Made by a program: the position numbers and the translations under genes. This document shows, in pieces, positions 24,301 to 32,118 of a stretch of 32,286 nt of DNA. Position 1 is the first letter of the stretch; each line of letters opens with the position of its first letter. Below the pieces are notes generated by a model, which ran no database searches, was not told where the DNA came from, and saw only the letters and a list, made by a program, of their open reading frames with translations. This DNA is from Saccoglossus kowalevskii (taxonomy: Eukaryota; Hemichordata; Enteropneusta; Harrimaniidae): the NCBI RefSeq assembly GCF_000003605.2, contig NW_003105469.1, forward strand, positions 1-32,286. Reading direction: 5' to 3'.

Positions 24301-26879
24301 TGTAGTAATTACGACAGCTATGTCAGTAGTGTAGTAATGACGACAGCTATGTCAGTAGTGTAGTGATGACGACAGCTATGTCAGTAGTGTAGTAATGACG
24401 ACAGCTATGTCAGTAGTGTAGTAATAACGACAGCTATGTCAGTGGTGTAGTAGTGACGACAGCTATGCCAGTAGTGTAGTAATAACGACAGCAATGTCAG
24501 TACTGTAGTAATGACAACAGCTATGTCAGTAAGTGTAGTAATGACGACAGCTATGTCAGTAGTGTAGTAATGACGACAGCTATGTCAGTAGTGTAGTATC
24601 GACGACAGCTATGTCAGTAGTGTAGTGATGACAACATCTATGTCAGTAGTGTAGTAATAACGACAGCTATGTCAGTAGTGTAGTAATGACAACAGCTATG
24701 TCAGTAAGTGTAGTAATGACGACATCTATGTCAGTAGTGTAGTAATGACGACAGCTATGTCAGTAGTGTAGTAATGACGACAGCTATGTCAGTGGTGTAG
24801 TAATGACGACAGCTATGTCAGTGGTGTAGTAGTGACGACAGCTATGCCAGTAGTGTAGTAATGATGACAGCTATGTCAGTAGTGAAGTAATGACGGCAGC
24901 TATGTCAGTAGTGTAGTAATGACGACAGCTATGCCAGTAGTGTAGTATCGACGACAGCTATGTCAGTAGTGTAGTATCGACGACAGCTATGTCAGTAGTG
25001 TAGTAATGACGACAGCTATGTCAGTAGTGTAGTAATGACGACAGCTATGTCAGTGGTGTAGTAGTGACGACAGCTATGTCAGTAGTGTAGTAATGACGAC
25101 AGCTATGTCAGTAGTGTAGTAATGACGACAGCTATGTCAGTGGTGTAGTAATGACGGCAGCTATGTCAGTAGCGTAGTGATGACGACAGCTATGTCAGTA
25201 GTGTAGTAATGACGACAGCTATGTCAGTAGTGTAGTAATGACGACAGCTATGTCAGTAGTGTAGTATCGACGACAGCTTCGCCAGTAGTGTAGTAATGAC
25301 GACAGCTATGTCAGTAGTGTAGTAATGACGACAGCTATGCTAGTAGTGTAGTAATGACAACAGCTATGTCAGTAAGTGTAGTAATGACGACAGCTATGTC
25401 AGTAGTGTAGTATCGACGACAGCTATGTCAGTAGTGTAGTGTAGTGATGACGACAGCTATGTCAGTAGTGTAGTAATAACGACAGCTATGACTGCAGTGT
25501 AGTAATAACGACAGCTAGGTCAGTAGTGTAGTAATGACAACAGCTATGTCAGTAAGTATAGTAATGACGACAGCTATGTCAGTAGTGTAGTATCGACGAC
25601 AGCTATGTCAGTAGTGTAGTATCGACGACAGCTATGTCAGTAGTGTAGTAATTACGACAGCTATGTCAGTAGTGTAGTAATGACGACAGCTATGTCAGTA
25701 GTGTAGTGATGACGACAGCTATGTCAGTAGTGTAGTAATGACGACAGCTATGTCAGTAGTGTAGTAATAACGACAGCTATGTCAGTGGTGTAGTAGTGAC
25801 GACAGCTATGCCAGTAGTGTAGTAATAACGACAGCAATGTCACTAGTGTAGTAATGACAACAGCTATGTCAGTAAGTGTAGTAATGACGACAGCTATGTC
25901 AGTAGTGTAGTAATGACGACAGCTATGTCAGTAGTGTAGTATCGACGACAGCTATGTCAGTAGTGTAGTGATGACAACATCTATGTCAGTAGTGTAGTAA
26001 TAACGACAGCTATGTCAGTAGTGTAGTAATGACAACAGCTATGTCAGTAAGTGTAGTAATGACGACATCTATGTCAGTAGTGTAGTAATGACGACAGCTA
26101 TGTCAGTAGTGTAGTAATGACGACAGCTATGTCAGTGGTGTAGTAATGACGACAGCTATGTCAGTGGTGTAGTAATGACGACAGCTATGCCAGTAGTGTA
26201 GTAATGATGACAGCTATGTCAGTAGTGAAGTAATGACGGCAGCTATGTCAGTAGTGTAGTAATGACGACAGCTATGTCAGTAGTGTAGTATCGACGACAG
26301 CTATGACAGTAGTGTAGTAATGACGATAGTTATGTCAGTAAGTGTAGTAATGACGACAGCTATGTCAGTAGTGTAGTAATGACGACAGCTATATCAGTAG
26401 TGTAGTATCGACGACAGCTATGTCAGTAGTGTAGTAATGACGACAGCTATGTCAGTAGTGTAGTAATGACGACAGCTATGCCAGTAGTGTAGTAATAACG
26501 ACAGCTATGTCAGTAGTGTAGTAATGACAACAGCTATGTCAGTAGTGTAGTAATGACGACAGCTATGCTAGTAGTGTAGTAATGACAACAGCTATGTCAG
26601 TAAGTGTAGTAATGACGACAGCTATGTCAGTAGTGTAGTAATGACGACAGCTATGTCAGTAGTGTAGTATCGACGACAGCTATGTCAGTAGTGTAGTGTA
26701 GTGATGACAACAGCTATGTCAGTAGTGTAGTAATAATGACAGCTATGACTGCAGTGTAGTAATGACAACAGCTATGTCAGTACGTGTAGTAATGACGACA
26801 GCTATGTCAGTAGTGTAGTATCGACGACAGCTATGTCAGTAGTGTAGTAATGACGACAGCTATGTCAGTAAGTTTAGTA

Positions 26880-27610
26880 ATGACGACAGATATGCCAGTA
26901 GTGTAGTAGTGACGACAGCTATGTCAGTGGTGTAGTAGTGACGACAGCTATGTCAGTGGTGTAGTAATGACGACAGCTATGCCAGTGGTATAGTAATGAC
27001 GACAGCTATGCCAGTAGTGTAGTAATGATAAAAGCTATGCTAGTAGTGTAGTAATAACGACAGCTATGTCAGTGGTGTAGTAATGACAACAGTTATGCTA
27101 GTAGTGTATTAATGACAAAAGCTATGCTAATAGTGTAGTAATGACAACACCTATTCAGTAGTGTACTAATGACAACAGCTATGCGAGTAGTGTAGTAATG
27201 ACGACCGCTATGCCAGTAGTGTAGTAATGACGACAGTTATGTCAGTGGTGTAGTAATGACGACAGCTATGCCAGTGGTGTAGTAATGACGACAGCTACGT
27301 CAGTAGTGTAGTAATGACGACAGCTATGTCAGTAGTGTAGTAATGACGACAGCTATGTCAGTAGTGTAGTAGTGACGACAGCTATGTCAGTGGTGTAGTA
27401 ATGACGACAGCTATGTCAGTAGTGTAGTAATGACGACAGCCATGTCAGTAGTGTAGTAATGACGACAGCTATGTCAGTAGAGTAGTAATGACGACAGCTA
27501 TGTCAGTAGTGTAGTAATGACGACAGCTATGTCAGTAGTGTAGTAATGACGACAGCTATGTCAGTAGTGTAGTAATGACGACAGCTATGTCAGTAGTGTA
27601 GTAATGACGA
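26880..27610. repeat. Satellite sub-domain A3, family A island
   Basis: A 0.7-kb island of family A units inside family B. It opens with CAGATATGCC, then GCCAGTGGTATAG and a CACCTATTCAG marker at 27148, followed by GTGTACTAATG, CTATGCGAG and CGACCGCTATGCC, and closes with plain consensus units before the GTAATAACG/CAGCAATG family B units return near 27630. Both ends are abrupt within a single unit, as expected for gene conversion or an inserted block. Confidence 0.75.
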
Positions 27611-29145
27611 CAGCTATGTCAGTAGTGTAGTAATAACGACAGCTATGTCAGTAGTGTAGTAATGACAACAGCAATGTCAGTAAGTATAGTAATGACGACA
27701 GCTATGTCAGTAGTGTAGTAATGACGACAGCTATATCAGTAGTGTAGTAATGACGACAGCTATGCTCAGTAGTGTAGTAATGACAACAGCTATGTCAGTG
27801 GTGTAGTAGTGACGACAGCTATGTCAGTAGTGTAGTAGTGACGACAGCTATGCCAGTAGTGTAGTAATGACGACAGCTATGTCAGTAGTGTAGTATCGAC
27901 GACAGCTATGTCAGTAGCGTAGTGATGACGACAGCTATGTCAGTAGTGTAGTAATGACGACAGCTATGTCAGTAGTGTAGTAATGACGACAGCTTCGTCA
28001 GTAGTATAGTAATGACGACAGCTATGTCAGTAGTGTAGTAATGACGACAGCTATGCTAGTAGTGTAGTAATGACGACAGCTATGTCAGTAGTGTAGTATC
28101 GACGACAGCTATGTCAGTAGTGTAGTGTAGTGATGACAACATCTATGTCAGTAGTGTAGTAATAACGACAGCTATGACTGCAGTGTAGTAATGACAACAG
28201 CTATGTCAGTACGTGTAGTAATGACGACATCTATGTCAGTAGTGTAGTAATGACGACAGCTATGTCAGTAGTGTAGTATCGACGACAGCTATGTCAGTAG
28301 TGTAGTAACGACGACAGCTATGTCAGTGGTGTAGTAATGACGACAGCTATGTCAGTGGTGTAGTAGTGACGACAGCTATGCCAGTAGTGTAGTAATGATG
28401 ACAGCTATGTCAGAAGTGAAGTAATGACGACAGCTATGTCAGTAGTGTTGTAATGACGACAGCTATGTCAGTAGTGTAGTATCGACGACAGCTATGACAG
28501 TAGTGTAGTAATGACGATAGCTATGTCAGTAAGTGTAGTTATGACGACCGCTATGTCAGTAGTGTAGTATCGACGACAGCTATGTCAGTAGTGTAGTAAT
28601 GACGACAGCTATGTCAGTAGTGTAGTAATGACGACAGCTATGCCAGTAGTGTAGTAATGACAACAGCTATGTCAGTAAGTATAGTAATGACGACAACTAT
28701 GTCAGTAGTGTAGTAATGACGACAGCTCGGCCAGTAGTGTAGTAATGACACCAGCTATGTCAGTAAGTATAGTAATAACGACAGCTATGACTGTAAAGTA
28801 GTAATGACGACAGCTATGTCAGTAAGTGTAGTAATGACGACATCTATGTCAGTAAGTGTAGAAATGACGACAGCTATGTTAGTAGTGTAGTAATGACGTC
28901 AGGTATGTCAGTAGTGTAGTATCGACGACAGCTATGTCAGTAAGTGTAGTTATGACGACCGCTATGTCAGTTGTGTAGTAATGACGACAGCTATGTCAGT
29001 AGTGTAGTAATAACGACAGCTATGTCAGTAGTGTAGTAATGACAACAGCTTTGTCAGTAAGTATAGTAATGACGACAGCTATGTCAGTAGAGTAGTATCG
29101 ACGACAGCTATATCAGTAGTGTAGTAACGACGACAGCTATGTCAG
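27610..29145. repeat. Satellite sub-domain B3 (family B units)
   Basis: Family B markers return: GTAAGTATAG, GTATCGACG, the 34-bp unit near 28110-28135, GACTGCAGTG at 28176 and GTACGTGTAG. The stretch about 28680-28940 repeats material from about 4370-4620 (CAGCTCG and TGACGTCA units). The right boundary is at 29145, where the GTAGTATAGTAGTGAG unit shared with 12427 begins. Confidence 0.75.
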
Positions 29146-31445
29146 TAGTATAGTAGTGAGACAGCTATGTCAGTACTGTAGTAATGACGACAGCTATGTC
29201 AGTAGTGTAGTAATGACGACAGCTATGTCAGTAGTGTGGTAGTGAGACAGCTATGTCAGTAGTGTAGTAATGACGACAGCTATGTCAGTAGTGTAGTAGT
29301 GACGACAGCTATGTCAGTGGTGTAGTAATGACGACAGCTATGCCAGTAGTGTAGAAATGACGACAGCTATGTCAGTAGTGTGGTAATGACGACAGCTATG
29401 TCAGTAGTGTAGTAATGACGACAGCTATGTCAGTAGTGTAGTAATGACGACAGCTATGCCAGTAGTGTAGTAGTGAGACAGCTATGTCAGTAGTGTAGTA
29501 ATGACGACAGCTATGTCAGTAGTGTAGTAGTGACAACAGCTACGTCAGTAGTGTAGTAATGACGACAGCTATGTCAGTAGTGTAGTAATGACGACAGCTA
29601 TGCCAGTAGTGTAGTAGTGACGACAGCTATGTCAGTGGTGTAGTAATGACGACAGCTATGTCAGTAGTGTAGTAATGACGACAGCCATGTCAGTAGTGTA
29701 GTAATGACGACAGCTATATCAGTAGAGTAGTAATGACGACAGCTATGTCAGTAGTGTAGTAATGACAACAGCTATGTCAGTAGTGTAGTAATGACGACAG
29801 CTATGTCAGTAGTGTAGTAATGACGAGAGCTATGTCAGTAGAGTAGTTATGACGACAGCTATGTCAGTGGAGTAGTAATGACGACAGCTATGCCAATGGT
29901 GTAGTAATAACGACAGCTATGTCAGTGGTGTAGTAATGACAAAATCTATGCTAGTAGTGTAGTAATGACAAAAGCTATGCTAATAGTGTAGTAATGACAA
30001 CACCTATTTCAGTAGTGTACTAATGACAACAGCTATGCGAGTAGTGTAGTAATGACGACAGCTATGCCAGTAGTGTAGTAATGACGACAGTTATGTCAGT
30101 GGTGTAGTAATGACGACAGCTATGCCAGTGGTGTAGTAATGACGACAGCCATGTCAGTAGAGTAGTAATGACGACAGCTATGTCAGTAGTGTAGTGATGA
30201 CGACAGCTATGTCAGTAGTGTAGTAATGACGACATCTATGTCAGTAGTATAGTAATGACGACAGCTATGTCAGTAGTGTAGTAATGACGACAGCCATGTC
30301 AGTAGTGTAGTAATTACAAAAGCTATGCTAGTAGTGTAGTAATGACAAAAGCTATGCTAATAGTGTAGTAATGACAACAGCTATTTCAGTAGTGTACTAA
30401 TGACAACAGCTATGCGAGTAGTGTAGTAATGACGACAGCTATGCCAGTAGTGTAGTAATGACGACAGTTATGTCAGTGGTGTAGTAATGACGACAGCTAT
30501 GCCAGTGGTGTAGTAATGACGACAGCCATGTCAGTAGAGTAGTAATGACGACAGCTATGTCAGTAGTGTAGTGATGACGACAGCTATGTCAGTAGTGTAG
30601 TAATGACGACATCTATGTCAGTAGTATAGTAATGACGACAGCTATGTCAGTAGTGTAGTAATGACGACAGCTATGCCAGTGGTGTAGTAATGACGACAGC
30701 CATGTCAGTAGTGTAGTAATTACAAAAGCTATGCTAGTAGTGTAGTAATGACAAAAGCTATGCTAATAGTGTAGTAATGACAACAGCTATTTCAGTAGTG
30801 TACTAATGACAACAGCTATGCGAGTAGTGTAGTAATGACGACAGCTATGTCAGTAGTGTAGTAATGACAACAGCTATGTCAGTAGTGTAATAATGACGAC
30901 AGCCATGCCAGTAGTGAAGTAATGACGACAGCTATGTCAGTAGTGTGGTAATGACGACAGCTATGTCAGTAGTGTAGTAATGACGACAGCTATGTCAGTA
31001 GTGAAGTAATGACGACAGCTACGTCAGTAGTGTAGTAATGAAGACAGCTATGTCAGTAGTGTAGTAATGACGACAGCTATGCCAGTAGTGTAGTAGTGAC
31101 GACAGCTATGTCAGTGGTGTAGTAGTGACGACAGCTATGTCAGTGGTGTAGTAATGACGACAGCTATGCCAGTGGTATAGTAATGACGACAGCTATGTCA
31201 GTGGTGTAGTAATGACAACAGCTATGCCAGTAGTGTAGTAATGACGACAGCTGTGTCAGTAGTGTAGTAATGACGACAGCTACGTCAGTAGTGTAGTAAT
31301 GACGACAGCTATGTCAGTAGTGTAGTAATGACGACAGATATGCCAGTAGTGTAGTAGTGACGACAGCTATGTCAGTAGTGTAGTAGTGACGACAGCTATG
31401 TCAGTGGTGTAGTAATGACGACAGCTATGCCAGTGGTATAGTAAT
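29145..31445. repeat. Satellite sub-domain A4, abutting the mobile element
   Basis: The terminal family A stretch is a patchwork: 29145 onward matches 12427 onward (offset 16718), about 29377-29794 matches 8518-8935 (offset 20859), and 30580-31445 is identical to 5836-6701 (offset 24744). Units show no increased degeneration towards the array end. This differs from the usual decay at satellite edges, and suggests the edge is recent and was created by an insertion into the interior of the array. Confidence 0.8.
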
Positions 31446-31566
31446 TATTCTCTCAGTTCAAACAAAAACACAACAACAGTTTTGGCGGATAATTAATTTC
31501 GTTTTATTCACTAACGAAACAATGAGTTTTGCTGATCATGTTCGCCAGCCAACAAGACAAAAAGGC
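31443..31566 (-). repeat. Direct repeat, outer copy (B2), at the satellite junction
   Basis: This is identical by eye to 31963-32086. Its left base is the first base of non-satellite sequence; AAT at 31443-31445 could belong to either side (satellite GTAGTAAT or repeat AATTATTC). With the extra shared island at 31574-31586, B2 would span about 144 bp. In the split-direct-repeat model it is the terminal repeat at the element's 3' end. Confidence 0.92.
31503..31508 (-). terminator. Poly(A) signal AATAAA in B2, near the element's end
   Basis: This is the same hexamer as at 32023-32028, located about 60 bp from the satellite junction on the minus strand. Use of this copy would give a transcript containing B1, A2 and part of B2. 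The call rests on the hexamer alone. Confidence 0.35.
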
Positions 31567-31766
31567 AGAATCACAAAACTGAAAATAACATCAAGATGCA
31601 ATAATAACTAACAAAACTAGCAAGTAAATCATCAATCGATGCACGCGAAAAAAAACTAATAAAGAAAAGCAAAATAACGATTCGAGAAAAAGCAAATAAA
31701 ATTTAAAAAAATAAAATAAAACATTCACTTGCGAAAAAGCCCACCTCGGACAACAAGCAATGAAAA

Positions 31767-31782
31767 GGGTGGGTGGGTGGGG
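31767..31782 (+). other. Four-run G-quadruplex motif GGGTGGGTGGGTGGGG
   Basis: Four G runs are separated by single T loops, the class known to form very stable parallel quadruplexes. It is on the plus strand, which is the template strand for the element's minus-strand transcript, so the RNA would carry the C-rich complement. It stands out in otherwise A/T-rich sequence. Folding is inferred from the motif. Confidence 0.8.
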
Positions 31783-31844
31783 AAATAGAAAAGTTCACAG
31801 TTGACTTGAAAGCAACAAAGGACGCAACTAACTAACAATACAAA

Positions 31845-31856
31845 ATTGCGCATGCG
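31845..31856. promoter_or_regulatory. NRF-1-like element, copy 1 (imperfect)
   Basis: ATTGCGCATGCG followed by TG contains the palindrome CGCATGCG and matches the NRF-1 consensus YGCGCAYGCGCR at all but one position. It is one of two copies 46 bp apart in putative A2. Its regulatory role is inferred. Confidence 0.4.
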
Positions 31857-31890
31857 TGAAACAAACAATTTGCATAAATACAACAAGACA

Positions 31891-31904
31891 ATTGCGCATG
31901 CGCG
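31891..31904. promoter_or_regulatory. NRF-1-like element, copy 2 (perfect consensus)
   Basis: TGCGCATGCGCG at 31893-31904 matches the NRF-1 consensus YGCGCAYGCGCR fully and includes the 10-bp palindrome GCGCATGCGC. It shares ATTGCGCATGCG with copy 1. If A2 duplicates the element's promoter region A1, these sites are candidates for promoter activation; no start site can be seen. Confidence 0.45.
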
Positions 31905-31962
31905 CAGTGCAAATAATAAAATTCACGGGAATAATTAACCATTTTGAAATACAAAATTACAC

Positions 31963-32086
31963 AATTATTCTCTCAGTTCAAACAAAAACACAACAACAGT
32001 TTTGGCGGATAATTAATTTCGTTTTATTCACTAACGAAACAATGAGTTTTGCTGATCATGTTCGCCAGCCAACAAGACAAAAAGGC
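31963..32086 (-). repeat. Direct repeat, inner copy (B1)
   Basis: These 124 bp match 31443-31566 without a difference that I can see (offset 520), from AATTATTCTCTCAG to CAAGACAAAAAGGC. After an indel of unequal sequence, a further shared stretch CAAAACTGAAAAT lies at 32107-32119 and 31574-31586 (offset 533). B1 may therefore begin right at the recombinase stop codon and measure about 157 bp. It lies 32 bp or less downstream of the recombinase gene in the minus-strand direction. Confidence 0.92.
32023..32028 (-). terminator. Poly(A) signal AATAAA in B1, downstream of the recombinase
   Basis: The plus strand reads TTTATT, so the minus strand carries AATAAA about 90 nt after the recombinase stop codon. 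The repeat structure places a second copy at 31503-31508 in B2. Either could define the 3' end of the element's transcript; in split-repeat elements the transcript must reach beyond B1, so the distal copy is as plausible. Confidence 0.4.
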
Positions 32087-32118
32087 CAAAATAATAAAAA
32101 AACCGCCAAAACTGAAAA

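Larger units (their letters stand above)
19130..26880. repeat. Satellite sub-domain B2 (long family B stretch)
   Basis: About 7.7 kb of family B units: GTATCGACG, GTCAGTAAGTGTAG, GTGATGACAACATCTATG, the 34-bp TAGTGTAGTGTAGTGATG unit and GACTGCAGTG (containing a PstI-type CTGCAG) at 20464, 22012, 22600, 23304, 23799, 25490 and 26747. The variant GAAGTAATGACGGCAGC occurs at 19507, 21492, 23837, 24884 and 26227. Spacing is irregular, so this is a shuffled rather than a strictly periodic higher-order repeat. The left boundary is a GTAACGACGG unit near 19131; the right boundary is a GTAAGTTTAG unit near 26870 fused to a CAGATATGCC unit. Confidence 0.78.
1..31445. repeat. Giant 29-bp tandem satellite array, about 1,080 units
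   Basis: The window is a continuous head-to-tail array of a 29-bp unit; a consensus copy is 545-573, with core TAGTAATGACGACAGC. The consensus has 12 G+C of 29 and twice as many G as C on the plus strand. Length variants are 27 bp (CAGCTGTCAG, about 3950), 28 bp (CACCTATTCAG; GTGAGACAGC), 30 bp (GTCAGTAAGTG) and 34 bp (TAGTGTAGTGTAGTGATG). Every unit contains TAG, TAA and TGA consecutively, and the period is 2 mod 3, so all forward frames close within 87 bp; the minus strand is closed by TAG and TGA. Adjacent units directly abut. The array seems to continue left of the window, although the first seven bases do not fit the unit. Its right end is exact at 31445. The family is not one I recognise by name. 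Confidence 0.98.
31567..31962 (-). repeat. Unique segment between the direct repeats (putative A2)
   Basis: This AT-rich stretch of 376-396 bp has no satellite units and no credible ORF. It has A-rich tracts (31626-31735), a G-quadruplex motif and two GCGCATGCG palindromes. In the split-direct-repeat model it is the internal copy of the left terminal repeat A1, which holds the promoter in such elements. The prediction is that a near copy lies at the element's far end, outside this window. Confidence 0.55.

Noticed and set aside
1-31445. CRISPR array with 29-bp repeats
   Set aside because: The repeat length is in the CRISPR range, but units abut directly with no unique spacers, there are more than a thousand of them, and no cas gene or leader is present. 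It is a tandem satellite.
1-31445. Telomeric or centromere-specific repeat (for example a CENP-B box carrier)
   Set aside because: The unit has no TTAGGG-like telomere motif and no match to the CENP-B box pattern. A centromeric role cannot be excluded but nothing in the sequence supports it.
31443-32086. The two 124-bp repeats as ordinary LTRs of a short solo element
   Set aside because: They enclose only about 400 bp with no primer-binding site, polypurine tract or coding sequence, and the recombinase lies outside the pair. The split-direct-repeat layout fits better.
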